DNA of 45,421 nucleotides from Oceaniferula marina (GCF_013391475.1 NZ_JACBAZ010000016.1:1-45421); one strand, 5' to 3'. Positions 33,035 to 42,253 are shown, counted from the first letter of the stretch. The notes: a model not told the origin generated them from the letters alone. Translations and numbers: made by a program.

Positions 33035-35268
33035 GGTTTGATGAGATAGAGTTCAAATCCGTTCAAAAACAAAAACTGATCTGAACCGTTACTGAGTGAA
33101 GCATCGAAATCGAGAACCAAAGGGCCGGAGCCATCATGGGAAAAAGAACATCCGATGCGGGGAACCTGTGCGTTGCTGATAAAGGTGGTATTGAGTCCGT
33201 CTGAGCCAAGGGTCGTGGGTTGAACCGAGTGCAGAGTAGCTCCTCCTTTGCTAACAGAAATAGTATTGGGTGTCTCAGTCGATGAGCCTTGGGCAAAGGC
33301 GAAGCCTGCTCCCGTGTAGGAATCCAGATGATAGGAGCGGAAAAAGTAATCGCCGGCAGGAAGGTTAGCCATGGTCACCCGGATGCTGCCTTTACGTGTT
33401 GCGATAAAATCCGAGACAAGAAAGGAGCAAGAAACATCGCCCCCGGGGATAGCACGTGTGCTGTCGGAGTTAGCACCCCGGAATTCAAGCTTTTCGCTGT
33501 CAGGTTGGCTGACGGTAACGGTGTAGGAGCCGATGGTTTTCGCGTAACTGTTGGCATTGGAAGCCTGATCCGTAGAACCCGCAATCGTTCGGAAAAGCGA
33601 CTGGGATGGGGAGGCGTAAGCATCGCTGCGGTTGAAATCGACCCCAAAGAGACGATCTGCAGAACCTGCTTCAGGGGAATTGGGGTCGGTGCCTGCGGTG
33701 ATTTCATCATCGTCATCCACCCCGTCGCCATCGGTGTCCGCCAAGACGGGGGATGTTTCATCACCGGTGTTGGCAACACCATCCGCACCAAGGTATTCTT
33801 CCAGATTGCTCAGTGCATCGCTATCCGCTGATGAGGCTGCATCATCGACATCCGGGTCGAAACCAAACAAAAATTCGTAAGTGTCGGGCATTCCATCTTC
33901 ATCGCTGTCTTCGGAGCCGGGTTCTGGTTCCGGGGCGGAACTGACTTGGTATCGGGCATTGGAATAGGTGGCTTGATCGAGGTTGAGGCTGCCTCCAAAT
34001 GATCCCCCCATGGTTGTGAAGGTAAAGTTTGAGGTGGTCAGATTGTTTTTTGTGTAAACCTGCTCATAAGCGCTTTCATTTCTGGTTAAACGAGAGACAA
34101 TATCAACGCTGGTTGCGGAATCCCGTGTAATCGACATACTATAAATGTAATCTTCAGTATGACTGCCGCGGAAGACGCCTTCGTTGGTTTTATCCGCATT
34201 TAAATCCACGGCGTCCCCACCGGTGGAGATAAAGGCACCATTGGTTCGCATTTGATAAAGTTCCGATCCTGGCACGATGAAGTAACCTGCCGACCAATTT
34301 TCTCCGCTACTGGGAGTGGCATCAAACTGTCCACCATCATTGTAAACGCCCAGGCGAAAATCCCCGTGACCTGCATCCACCCCTCCTGTTAAGTTGATGG
34401 TGGCTGAAACGGTCAGCATTTCCCCTACTTCAAGAGTGACAGGCGTGTCAAATTTTCCCGCATACCAGAGACCATCCGCATTGTCTGCTGAGCCATCGCC
34501 AAAAGTGGGGTGTTCTGTGTTTAAATCAGAACTGACGGTGGTGATGTTATTCCAAGTCTTCCAGTGGGAGATTGGGCTGCTCTCTGGAGTGTATTCGATT
34601 TGGATATTGCTATAAAATGCCTCTTGGTTATCGAAGCCATCGGTGTGTAGGAGAGCGACGGTGTCGAAGAAATAGTCGGCAGCGGAAGACGGGGTGTAGC
34701 TTCCGCTTGCAGTGGAGCTAAAGGGAGAAGCTCCACCTGTTTGAGTGATTGAGGCAGTAATTGTTAGGTCGTCGCCATCACGCACGATGGAGAGAGAATA
34801 CGAAACGGGGCTATTGGGCACATAGGTTCCTGTGGTCGAGTGGTTTTGAATCTCACTGACGGTTCCGGTAAAAGGGTGGGTTTGTGTGGTTGGAGATATC
34901 TTTTGAATCCCATCTTGGTTATAGTAAGCGATACCCAAATAGCCATCACCGGTGCCTGATGCCGGCAGGGGGTCGGGAGCATCGTAGATCCCGAATCTGA
35001 ACGATGAAGAGTTAAGAGAACCATTCACTGTCATGGTTCCAGTTAAGGTAAGCCGATCTCCATCCAATAATGTCACCGGAGTGATCGGGGCGACCAGGGA
35101 TGATTTTTTTGCGTTGGTAATACTTGGGCTGGCAGTATCGGCGTTGTTCAGCGTTGCATTGGAATAACCATCAAAAATTTTGACCCAGTCCGTTACGCTG
35201 ACCGGTAATGCCATGGTGGTGGTGGCTAATAATGCACTGATGAGGCAAACGGTTTTGATGGGATGCAT
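33031..35268 (-). CDS. Large secreted multidomain protein coupled to sulfatase
   Basis: This 745-aa exported protein has a signal peptide (about residues 1-20) and four parts. Residues about 25-228 form a beta-rich unit. Residues about 232-447 are highly similar to the whole mature part of the neighbouring PEP-CTERM protein (NADGLWYAGKF, ENWSAGYFIVPG, FTTMGGSFGGSLNLDQ). Acidic thrombospondin type 3-like calcium loops follow (DSDEDGMPDTYEF, DTDGDGVDDDDEITAGTDP, about 452-540). Last is a beta-sandwich of about 200 residues ending FLFLNGFELYLIKP. There is no PEP-CTERM or catalytic motif. It may be a surface carbohydrate-binding or adhesion protein. It lies upstream of the CGASR sulfatase, overlaps it by four bases, and is about 80 bp downstream of its PEP-CTERM paralogue. 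Confidence 0.75.
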   Translation of the reverse strand: MHPIKTVCLISALLATTTMALPVSVTDWVKIFDGYSNATLNNADTASPSITNAKKSSLVAPITPVTLLDGDRLTLTGTMTVNGSLNSSSFRFGIYDAPDPLPASGTGDGYLGIAYYNQDGIQKISPTTQTHPFTGTVSEIQNHSTTGTYVPNSPVSYSLSIVRDGDDLTITASITQTGGASPFSSTASGSYTPSSAADYFFDTVALLHTDGFDNQEAFYSNIQIEYTPESSPISHWKTWNNITTVSSDLNTEHPTFGDGSADNADGLWYAGKFDTPVTLEVGEMLTVSATINLTGGVDAGHGDFRLGVYNDGGQFDATPSSGENWSAGYFIVPGSELYQMRTNGAFISTGGDAVDLNADKTNEGVFRGSHTEDYIYSMSITRDSATSVDIVSRLTRNESAYEQVYTKNNLTTSNFTFTTMGGSFGGSLNLDQATYSNARYQVSSAPEPEPGSEDSDEDGMPDTYEFLFGFDPDVDDAASSADSDALSNLEEYLGADGVANTGDETSPVLADTDGDGVDDDDEITAGTDPNSPEAGSADRLFGVDFNRSDAYASPSQSLFRTIAGSTDQASNANSYAKTIGSYTVTVSQPDSEKLEFRGANSDSTRAIPGGDVSCSFLVSDFIATRKGSIRVTMANLPAGDYFFRSYHLDSYTGAGFAFAQGSSTETPNTISVSKGGATLHSVQPTTLGSDGLNTTFISNAQVPRIGCSFSHDGSGPLVLDFDASLSNGSDQFLFLNGFELYLIKP

Positions 35269-35347
35269 GTGAAAAAGGGTGGAAGATGAAAAAAGGTATC
35301 ATACTCGCGTAGGATACCTTTTGATGAATATGAGATACCAAGAGGAA

Positions 35348-36127
35348 TTATTTACGACGTCGCATCATCAATGCGACTCCACCAAAACTCAGAAGCGCAG
35401 CTGCGCTTGGCTCAGGAACGCTTGTCACTTCGTATTGGGCATTGGAGTAAGAACCCTGATCAAGATTGAGGTTGCCTCCAAAAGATCCACCCATGGCAGT
35501 GAAGGTGAAATTTGAAGTTGCCCGGTCGTTTTCTGTATAGAGTTTCTCATATATACTGTCGTTTCTCGTTAAACTTGAAACGATATCGACGGTCGTTGCT
35601 GAGTCTCGCGTAATGGACATGCTAAACACGTAATCTTCAACATGGTTTCCTCTAAAAAGTCCGTTGTTTATTTTCGTGGCATTAAGGTCGACTGCATTTG
35701 TTGCCGTGGAAATAAATGCTCCGTTGGTGCGTATCTGAAATAGATCTGTCCCTGGAACCAGCATGTAACCTGCAGACCAGTTCTCCCCGCTATTCGCATC
35801 AAACTGTCCACCATCGTTAAAGATTCCCAAGCGGAAGTCATTATCCCCGGTATCATGATTTCCTCCCGTTAAATTGATGATGGCTGAAACCGTGAGGGTG
35901 TCTCCAATGCCGAGTGTTACCGCCGATCCAAACTTACCCGCATACCATAAGCCATCGGCATTGTTGGATGTTCCATTGCCAAACGTAGGACTGTCAGTAT
36001 TCAGGCCCGAACTGACGGTCGTATCATTATTCCAAGTCTTCCAGTTTGTCACCGAAGTGGCGGCCTGAACTGCAGCCGAAGTAACGAGCGCAGCACACGT
36101 TGTCATGAATAGATGCTTTGTTTTCAT
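35348..36127 (-). CDS. PEP-CTERM surface protein, paralogue of neighbour domain
   Basis: This 259-aa protein has a signal peptide (about residues 1-22, ending AAVQAATS) and a single beta-rich domain. It closes with VPEPSAAALLSFGGVALM followed by MRRRK, a PEP-CTERM sorting signal for exosortase. The mature domain is clearly paralogous to residues 232-447 of the next protein downstream; long runs such as NADGLWYAGKF and SMSITRDSAT are shared. The ATG at 36157 is in frame, but the ATG at 36127 starts a normal signal peptide. The same-strand genes at 33031 and 31214 may be co-transcribed with it. I do not recognise the domain family; a carbohydrate-binding role is a guess. Confidence 0.82.
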   Translation of the reverse strand: MKTKHLFMTTCAALVTSAAVQAATSVTNWKTWNNDTTVSSGLNTDSPTFGNGTSNNADGLWYAGKFGSAVTLGIGDTLTVSAIINLTGGNHDTGDNDFRLGIFNDGGQFDANSGENWSAGYMLVPGTDLFQIRTNGAFISTATNAVDLNATKINNGLFRGNHVEDYVFSMSITRDSATTVDIVSSLTRNDSIYEKLYTENDRATSNFTFTAMGGSFGGNLNLDQGSYSNAQYEVTSVPEPSAAALLSFGGVALMMRRRK

Positions 36128-36235
36128 TGTGTTTTTATATCTGGGGTTCATGGGCACTTAAGCCGATTCACCGGCACCGCCGGAAAAAATCCTCGATGCC
36201 TCATTAAGTAATGCGGCCATTTTTACTATGTGACG

Positions 36236-36261
36236 AAAAAAAACGTAACATGCGTTTTTTT
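36236..36261 (-). terminator. Possible terminator after FecR/LamG gene
   Basis: A run of eight A, then CG, a 7-base loop TAACATG, CG and seven T can form a stem of about nine base pairs, and on either strand it presents a T-run. It overlaps the stop codon of the minus-strand gene ending at 36260 and lies before the PEP-CTERM gene. The stem is A-T rich, so its strength is doubtful. Confidence 0.4.
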
Positions 36262-37837
36262 AATCGAGAAAGAAATCCAAGTGATTGGTCTTCATCAATT
36301 GCTGAATCTGCTTTTCGCTAAGAATACCGCGAAAAAGATAGAGTTCATCCATGTCTGCATCCAAGGTCCGACTATCGGCACCAGGACCGAGGCTCGCACC
36401 AAACCTTACAGGGAGTGCAGACTTTGTGAAATTATCCGTCTTCATCTTACACAGCTCATCTGGCTTGCTGACGGCTTGCCGCTTACCATTGAGATAGTGG
36501 TAAATTTCCGGAAACCCATCATCATCGACACGACCAGTATAAACAACTGCGATGTGAACCCATTCCTGTTGCATGGTGTCTTGCGCCTGAATCGTTTCAA
36601 ATGGGCGCTCCATGAGTGATGTTTTAAGCCTGCCTTCGTCACTGAAGCTGATCTGCCATAACTTGCCCTTCTTACGCACCCCCCATGCGCAGTATGGCGT
36701 GATATTGTGACGCTCACAATTTTTCCGGTGTCGAATCCATGCCGCTACGCTTCTCGGTGCATTTTCGCCAATACCAGCAAAAGCGGACGCGGCATAGACG
36801 CCGTCCCCATGCAATGCCAAGGCCGAGCCAAAACGACCTGCTGTTTCATACTTGGGTGCATCAATGCGCTTCGTCCGGGAATGCAAGCGCTGTAAGCTTG
36901 CTCCAAACCCCGCAGCACCAGGAATGGTCCCATCCGCCGCAAACCTCCCCTGGTTTTGATGATCAAACGACCAATGCAGATAGGGCATGGAATCGGTGAA
37001 TGTTCTCCTAAACAAACTGGGCTCAGCCTTGATCGATTCACCCTGGCCATAAATATTAAAGGCCATCGCCTGATTCTGCTTCAACTCGATCTGTTCCATT
37101 GCCTGTAGCGCAGGCTCCACTCGAACCTTCCCTTGATTCACATGCACTTGAAGCTTTTCGTCACCATCAAATCTCAAACCAAATTCTGTTCCTAAATCGA
37201 TGATTTGGGCACGGTCCGTTGTCACCGTAAATCCATGCCCCGCTTCCGGCACCCGAAACCAAGCGGCGCCCCGTTGCATGGAAAGTTCAGTCTTGGCAAT
37301 CAGCTTAAGATCCGAGGGCCCTTCAATCAGCGCCTCAACACCCGATGGAAATAAAAATTTAACCAGCCCCTGCTCGATCTGAATCGAGTCACCTGGAAGC
37401 AATTGCCCGTTCGGGCGCATTTCCCCGTCGCTTGTCGTAACAGTACACAGGGCATCTCCCGATTGTTCCATCAGGACCCATGTAGGTTCCTGCACTTGTC
37501 GATTGCTAACGTGAAAGAGAAAAAAACCAAAGCTGAGTAAGAGAATCGCAGCCAGTCCCACCACCAAGGATGTCACGGCCATTTTACGCCTTTCCATTCC
37601 CAAACGAACCGCGCTTACAGGGATACTCCCTAAATCATCCCTGATCTGAACATCCCTCTTCAGCAAAGCAACCAATTCCATGTGCTGGAAATACAAACTC
37701 CGGACATCGGGATTACTTTTGATGTTTTCCTTAAGCCACATCAGATCGCGATCCGAGATCACACCATCCTCTAGATCCTGAATGATCTTTTCCACTTGAT
37801 CCAAACTAATCAATCGAGGTTGTTGTTGATTGCTCAT
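36260..37837 (-). CDS. FecR-type anti-sigma protein with LamG domain
   Basis: This 525-aa membrane protein has an N-terminal cytoplasmic helical part (LDQVEKIIQDLEDGVISDRD, about residues 12-31) that should bind the sigma factor. One membrane span follows (about residues 84-108, VTSLVVGLAAILLLSFGFFLF). Then comes a FecR domain with GDSIQIEQGLVKFLFPSGVE and the signature FTVTTDRAQIIDLGTEFGLR. A LamG-like domain (about 310-520; SVAAWIRHRKN, WVHIAVVYTG, MDELYLFRGILSEKQIQQL) is last. FecR/LamG fusions beside ECF sigma factors are frequent in Verrucomicrobiota and Planctomycetota. The LamG part may sense a surface polysaccharide. The start at 37837 is fixed by the ATGA overlap with the sigma gene, although the frame opens further upstream. 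Confidence 0.88.
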   Translation of the reverse strand: MSNQQQPRLISLDQVEKIIQDLEDGVISDRDLMWLKENIKSNPDVRSLYFQHMELVALLKRDVQIRDDLGSIPVSAVRLGMERRKMAVTSLVVGLAAILLLSFGFFLFHVSNRQVQEPTWVLMEQSGDALCTVTTSDGEMRPNGQLLPGDSIQIEQGLVKFLFPSGVEALIEGPSDLKLIAKTELSMQRGAAWFRVPEAGHGFTVTTDRAQIIDLGTEFGLRFDGDEKLQVHVNQGKVRVEPALQAMEQIELKQNQAMAFNIYGQGESIKAEPSLFRRTFTDSMPYLHWSFDHQNQGRFAADGTIPGAAGFGASLQRLHSRTKRIDAPKYETAGRFGSALALHGDGVYAASAFAGIGENAPRSVAAWIRHRKNCERHNITPYCAWGVRKKGKLWQISFSDEGRLKTSLMERPFETIQAQDTMQQEWVHIAVVYTGRVDDDGFPEIYHYLNGKRQAVSKPDELCKMKTDNFTKSALPVRFGASLGPGADSRTLDADMDELYLFRGILSEKQIQQLMKTNHLDFFLD

Positions 37838-38373
37838 GCAGAGTGATTGGCTTGTTGGGATTTCTTCTGCACACATTTCCTCAAAGCAATACGGATGCGA
37901 TACAGGGCAGCACGAATCGCCTGCTCACTACGTCCTGATGCCTGGGCATACTTGCTCAGTCCGGATTTTTTCCAATACCGATGAATGATGAGTTCCTGAT
38001 CTTTGGCTTGTAATAAACTAATGCATTCATTGAGATGCGTTAGTTTTTTATTCGAGGCTGCCATATTCGCCTCTAGAGCTTCCTCTTGAATAGCCTCACA
38101 AACTTCTTCCTCAAAAACCACCCAACGATCGCGCTTGCGCTTCCTCTGATGTGTCATGACATGAAAGCGAGCCGTGGTGAGCGACCAGGCTTTGAAATTG
38201 GTTCCGAGCTCAAAGCTGTCACGTTTCGACCATAAAATTTCATTCACCTCCTGCACCACATCCTCGGTCTCGGAAGAGCCCGGCATCAACGATACCACAA
38301 AGGCATGAATCAAATCCTGGTGACTCACCAGCAATTTAACAAAAGCATCTTCTTTGATCGGGGCATCCGCCAT
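37834..38373 (-). CDS. ECF sigma factor, Gemmata/Verrucomicrobium type
   Basis: This 179-aa sigma-70 factor has region 2 as FVKLLVSHQDLIHAFVVSLM followed by DVVQEVNEILWSKRDSFELG and FKAWSLTTARFHVMTHQRKR. Region 4 is LIIHRYWKKSGLSKYAQASG followed by RSEQAIRAALYRIRIALRKC. This is the pattern of the expanded ECF subfamily of Planctomycetota and Verrucomicrobiota, whose genes are normally followed by FecR- and LamG-containing anti-sigma proteins. That is the case here, with an ATGA overlap. It probably controls genes for surface polysaccharide binding and breakdown, perhaps the adjacent PEP-CTERM and sulfatase genes, but no promoter motif was established. Intergenic space to the divergent sulfatase at 38570 is 196 bp. 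Confidence 0.9.
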   Translation of the reverse strand: MADAPIKEDAFVKLLVSHQDLIHAFVVSLMPGSSETEDVVQEVNEILWSKRDSFELGTNFKAWSLTTARFHVMTHQRKRKRDRWVVFEEEVCEAIQEEALEANMAASNKKLTHLNECISLLQAKDQELIIHRYWKKSGLSKYAQASGRSEQAIRAALYRIRIALRKCVQKKSQQANHSA

Positions 38374-38569
38374 AACTCATTCGTTCCTTACATAGCATAT
38401 GACAAACAGGATGAAATGTGACGCCCTTTTTTCCCTTTTTTTCAAGAACTCGTCATCTCTTCCTCCCCGCAGCCTCTAGCATCTTAAGCCACATCGCTTT
38501 ATCCACTACCGAACACGCTCGGTCCACCAGGGTGAAATAATATCTGACACCACACCGTAGCGTATCGTC

Positions 38570-39994
38570 ATGATCCGACTCCTCACCATCATAGCCGCCA
38601 TGATGTGCTCCAGCCTTCTGGCCATGGGCAAGACCAGTGACACCCGACCCAACATTGTCTTCTGCATTGCCGATGACTGGGGCTGGCCGCACTCACCACT
38701 CTATGGCGACCAAGTTGTCAAGACTCCGACCTTGCAGCGCATCGCCGCCAATGGGGTGCTTTTCAACCATGCCTTTGTTTCCTCACCATCCTGCACTCCC
38801 TCTCGCAATGCCGCACTCACCGGCCAATACCACTGGCGCTTGACATCCGGAGCCAATCTCTGGAGCCACTTTCCCAAAGGTGTGCAAACCTTCCCACTCA
38901 TTCTCACCCAACACGGCTACCACGTCGGGTCATTCCGTAAGGCTTTTGGGCCGGGAGTCGACCGCTCACCATCCGTCTCCGGTAAAAAATACGCCTCCGT
39001 GGATGCCTTTTTCAAGGCGCGCCCGAAAGACAAACCCTTCTGCTTTTGGTTTGGCTCGTCCGACCCGCACCGCAGCTATAAAGTCGGTTCCGGTATCAAA
39101 AGCGGAATGGATCCTGCTAAAGTGCAACTCCCCCCCTACTATCCAGATCACCCGAGTGTCCGCAGTGACATCTGCGATTATTATTTCGAAGTGCAACGCT
39201 TCGATCGCGAAGTCGGGGAACTGCTCGACCGCTTAAAACAATCCGGGGAGCTCGACAACACACTGGTTGTCATGACCGGAGACCACGGTTGGCCATTCCC
39301 TCGAGGGAAAAGCAACCTCTACGACATCGGAGCCCGGGTTCCGCTCGCCATGCAATGGGGAGACAAACTCGGAGGCAAACGCCGCATCGATGACTTTGTC
39401 AGTTTTGTCGATTTTGCCCCCACCTTTCTTGAGCTCGCCGGAGTTGACCGGCCCGACGACATGAGCGGCCGCAGCTTACTCCCCCTGCTGCTCAGCCAAA
39501 AATCAGGACAGGTTGAGCCGTCCCGTAGCCATGTCATCTACGGCAAGGAGCGTCATGTCCCCTGCCAGGAAAAAGGAACGATCGCAGCCCCCTGCCGGGC
39601 CATTCGCAACCACAAATTCCTCTACATCCACAATTTCTTCCCGGACCGCTGGCCCGTCGGGGCCCCCGAAGCCGAATTCCGATCCAACTGGGCCGACTGC
39701 GATAACGGGCCAAGCAAATCGTACATTCTCGACCACCGGGTCGAGCTGCAAAGCATCCAGGCCTACGAACTTTGTTTTGCCAAGCGACCACAGGACGAGC
39801 TCTACGATGTAAAAAATGACCCATGGCAGATTCACAATCTGGCTGCAGATCCAAAACATGCCGAGACACTCAAACAACTTCGTACCCAACTCATGCAAGA
39901 GCTGCAAACCACTGGCGATCTCCGAGTGCAGGGTAAAGGAGACATCTATGAGTCATTCCCCTACACCGGTAAAAATAAACGGTCGAAAAAATAA
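38570..39994 (+). CDS. Secreted sulfatase (Cys-type, heparan N-sulfatase-like)
   Basis: This 474-aa sulfatase has a signal peptide (about residues 1-20), the metal site NIVFCIADDWGWPHSPLYGD (DD at 35-36) and CTPSR with Cys75. It also shows FRKAFGPGVDRSPSVSGKKY, VVMTGDHGWPFPRGKSNLYD and the C-terminal DELYDVKNDPWQIHNLAADP. It belongs to the same subgroup as the sulfatases at 2403 and 22447. The last residues (GKNKRSKK) are basic. It is divergent from the sigma/FecR pair with 196 bp between, so it could be a target of that sigma factor. A GC-rich hairpin follows 30 bp after the stop. Confidence 0.92.
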   Translation: MIRLLTIIAAMMCSSLLAMGKTSDTRPNIVFCIADDWGWPHSPLYGDQVVKTPTLQRIAANGVLFNHAFVSSPSCTPSRNAALTGQYHWRLTSGANLWSHFPKGVQTFPLILTQHGYHVGSFRKAFGPGVDRSPSVSGKKYASVDAFFKARPKDKPFCFWFGSSDPHRSYKVGSGIKSGMDPAKVQLPPYYPDHPSVRSDICDYYFEVQRFDREVGELLDRLKQSGELDNTLVVMTGDHGWPFPRGKSNLYDIGARVPLAMQWGDKLGGKRRIDDFVSFVDFAPTFLELAGVDRPDDMSGRSLLPLLLSQKSGQVEPSRSHVIYGKERHVPCQEKGTIAAPCRAIRNHKFLYIHNFFPDRWPVGAPEAEFRSNWADCDNGPSKSYILDHRVELQSIQAYELCFAKRPQDELYDVKNDPWQIHNLAADPKHAETLKQLRTQLMQELQTTGDLRVQGKGDIYESFPYTGKNKRSKK

Positions 39995-40023
39995 GCGACC
40001 CCAAACCCAAAGGGACTAACAGA

Positions 40024-40047
40024 ATCTACCCCCCTCGCGGGGTAGAT
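40024..40047 (+). terminator. Hairpin after sulfatase gene
   Basis: ATCTACCCC (40024-40032) pairs with its complement (40039-40047) to give a 9-bp stem around a 6-base loop. It lies 30 bp beyond the sulfatase stop codon and before the promoter of the next gene. No T-run follows, so an intrinsic terminator is possible but not classic. Confidence 0.45.
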
Positions 40048-40070
40048 CGGCACGCCGGCTCAGCGTCATA

Positions 40071-40099
40071 TTGACTTCTTCCATGCTTTTGCTAGGGTA
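40071..40099 (+). promoter_or_regulatory. Candidate sigma-70 promoter for cardiolipin synthase
   Basis: TTGACT at 40071-40076 is followed, after 16 bp, by TAGGGT at 40093-40098. The first is a near-perfect -35 box and the second a moderate -10 box. The expected transcription start is about ten bases before the ATG at 40116, giving a very short leader. The upstream hairpin at 40024-40047 would isolate it from the sulfatase. Confidence 0.5.
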
Positions 40100-40115
40100 T
40101 CGTTCCCCTCGCATC

Positions 40116-41573
40116 ATGGACCCTCTGATCGAACACATCCAATGGCTTTGGCCCTATGTCCTGACCGCCTTGCACTTCGCCGGCGCTCTGGCGGTGACCC
40201 TGCATGCCGTTCTTCGCAAACATGATGTTCGTTCCGCCATCGGCTGGATCGGCCTGGCCTGGCTATCACCGGTGATCGGATCCGTTGCTTATCTGCTGTT
40301 GGGCATCAACCGGATTCAGCGCAAAGGTGTCTCACTCGGACTTTATGACGCCTGGGATCACGCAATCAAACAACATCTCACCGATGAAGATGCCGAGCGG
40401 ATCCACGATCTGCACCAATACCACCCGACCTTCATCAGCTTGGCCAAACTCGGCACCGACGTAACGGGCAACACCCCGCTACTAGGTAATCAAATCACCC
40501 CGCTGGTCAATGGTGACAATGCTTACCCCGAAATGCTCAAGGCCATCCGCGAAGCCAAGGTATCGGTCGCCCTGAACAGCTATATTTTCGATAGCGATCG
40601 TATCGGTGAGCAATTTCTCGAAGCCCTCAAAGAGGCTCAAGACCGCCAGGTCGATGTCCGGGTCATGATCGATGGCGTCGGCGCCCGCTACAGTAAACCC
40701 AGCATGGTGGACCGGTTGAAAAAGGAAGGCATCCGCGTGGCCGCCTTCCTTCCCTCACGCGCCCCCATGCTCCCCTATGCCAATCTGCGCAATCACCGGA
40801 AAATCCTCGTCACCGACGGAACCACGGGGTTTACCGGTGGCACCAACATCCGCGAAGGTCACTGCCTGAAACTGCAGCCCTCATTTCCCGTCGCCTGCCT
40901 GCATTTTAAAATTGAAGGCCCGGTCGTCGCGGAGTTGCAAGAAACCTTTGCCATCGACTGGGCATTCACCACCGGGGAATCTCTCGTCGGCCCTACCTGG
41001 TTCCCCCCGCTACAACGCTGCGGCCCGGTCTTCGCCCGTGGTGTCCCCGATGGGCCGGATGAAGATCTCGACAAAATCAACGAGCTGATCCTCGGTGCTC
41101 TCGCCGTGGCCAGCCAACGGGTCCGGATCATCACCCCCTATTTCCTACCTGAAGAATCCATCCTCAAAGCTCTCGCCGTCACCGCCATGCGAGGTGTGGA
41201 AGTCGATATCATCCTGCCATCCAAAAACAACATTGCCATCATGAACTGGGCGGTGATCCCACAGCTTCCACAGTTGATTGAAAAAGGATGCCGGGTTTAC
41301 ATGTCCCCCGCTCCATTCGATCACACCAAACTGTTTGTCGTCGACGGTGTCTGGTCACTGATCGGATCAACCAACTGGGACGCCCGCAGCATGCGCCTCA
41401 ACTTCGAATACAACATCGAATGTTACGATGATGCCCTCGCCGAACAACTCGATAGCATCATCGATGAAAAATTGGCCGCATCACGCTTGTTAAATGCTGA
41501 TGCGCTACGCTCGCGCTCACTTCCCATTCAGCTCAGAGACGGCACAGCGAGACTGCTCTCGCCCTACCTGTAG
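40116..41573 (+). CDS. cls: Cardiolipin synthase (PLD family)
   Basis: This 485-aa membrane enzyme condenses phosphatidylglycerol to cardiolipin. Two N-terminal membrane segments (about residues 12-28, YVLTALHFAGALAVTLH, and about 42-62, IGWIGLAWLSPVIGSVAYLL) are followed by two phospholipase D HKD motifs. These are NHRKILVTD (about residue 225), followed by TGFTGGTNI, and DHTKLFVVD (about residue 401), followed by SLIGSTNWD. Both motifs are intact. Codons upstream to TTG 40071 are open, but the promoter-like TTGACT lies exactly there, so the ATG at 40116 is preferred. It stands alone, with 160 bp to the next gene. Assignment to ClsA/B/C subtypes is not attempted. Confidence 0.92.
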   Translation: MDPLIEHIQWLWPYVLTALHFAGALAVTLHAVLRKHDVRSAIGWIGLAWLSPVIGSVAYLLLGINRIQRKGVSLGLYDAWDHAIKQHLTDEDAERIHDLHQYHPTFISLAKLGTDVTGNTPLLGNQITPLVNGDNAYPEMLKAIREAKVSVALNSYIFDSDRIGEQFLEALKEAQDRQVDVRVMIDGVGARYSKPSMVDRLKKEGIRVAAFLPSRAPMLPYANLRNHRKILVTDGTTGFTGGTNIREGHCLKLQPSFPVACLHFKIEGPVVAELQETFAIDWAFTTGESLVGPTWFPPLQRCGPVFARGVPDGPDEDLDKINELILGALAVASQRVRIITPYFLPEESILKALAVTAMRGVEVDIILPSKNNIAIMNWAVIPQLPQLIEKGCRVYMSPAPFDHTKLFVVDGVWSLIGSTNWDARSMRLNFEYNIECYDDALAEQLDSIIDEKLAASRLLNADALRSRSLPIQLRDGTARLLSPYL

Positions 41574-41733
41574 GCATGAGCCCATCCTCCGCCACCGAAA
41601 CCCGCCCTTTGCAGGAAAAACACCCTTGATGACTAACCGCGGATGGCTTGGAATCGTGTTGACGTCAATAGCTGCATCGTGCTTCCATGGAACGACACCT
41701 TCCACCAAGGATTCACCACGTTTCCCAACAACC

Positions 41734-42249
41734 ATGAAAACATTACTCTTCTCGCTCACCCTGCTGCCCATACTGCTGCATACCAGCCTGATCGCTGCCG
41801 ATTCACCACCCAAGATGGCCGTCATCGGTGAAATTGAATCCCTCACCTTGGAAAAAGAAAAAGTTCAATTCCAGGCCCGCATCGATACCGGCGCCCAAAC
41901 ATCCTCCATCAGCGCGATCAATATCCAACAATACGAACGCGATGGTAAAAAATGGGTCCGCTTCGAGATCAATGGCGGACCAGACGATCAAGCCATCAAA
42001 ATGGAGCGACCGCTCTCCCGAATCGTCCAAATCAAACGCCACGGAGCCGACGCCGTAGAACGCCCGGTCGTCTACCTCATTGTCTCCATCGGCAATATCA
42101 AATGCCGCTGCGAATTCTCCCTGACCGACCGCAGCAAGTATGAGTTCCCGGTGCTGATCGGGCGTAACTTCCTCAGTGGCCGTGCCATGGTCGATGTCAG
42201 TCGCAAGCACCTCGCCCACCCCATCAGCAAGGAAGAATCCAAAAAATAA
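41734..42249 (+). CDS. Retropepsin-like 'ATP-dependent zinc protease' family protein
   Basis: This 171-aa exported protein has a signal peptide (about residues 1-22, LLFSLTLLPILLHTSLIAAD) and the pepsin-like motif RIDTGAQTSSISA (DTGA at about residues 52-55), with VLIGRNFLSGRAMVDVS near the end. It matches the PF05618-type family, named zinc protease but retropepsin-like in fold. An in-frame ATG at 41628 (MTNRGWLGIVLTSI) would add a second hydrophobic stretch, but the ATG at 41734 gives a clean signal peptide. It is the first gene of a conserved triad with an inactive transglutaminase-7TM protein and a RimK-like ligase. Its stop is four bases before the next start. It may trim glutamyl or other peptide tags added by the ligase, which is inference from domain types. 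Confidence 0.87.
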   Translation: MKTLLFSLTLLPILLHTSLIAADSPPKMAVIGEIESLTLEKEKVQFQARIDTGAQTSSISAINIQQYERDGKKWVRFEINGGPDDQAIKMERPLSRIVQIKRHGADAVERPVVYLIVSIGNIKCRCEFSLTDRSKYEFPVLIGRNFLSGRAMVDVSRKHLAHPISKEESKK

Positions 42250-42253
42250 AACT

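Noticed and set aside
33289-33831. 180-codon forward frame within the 745-aa secreted protein
   Set aside because: It is antisense, while the opposite frame has a signal peptide and calcium loops.
40071-40115. TTG start of cardiolipin synthase at 40071
   Set aside because: The TTG is part of a good -35 box, and the ATG at 40116 gives the normal family N-terminus.
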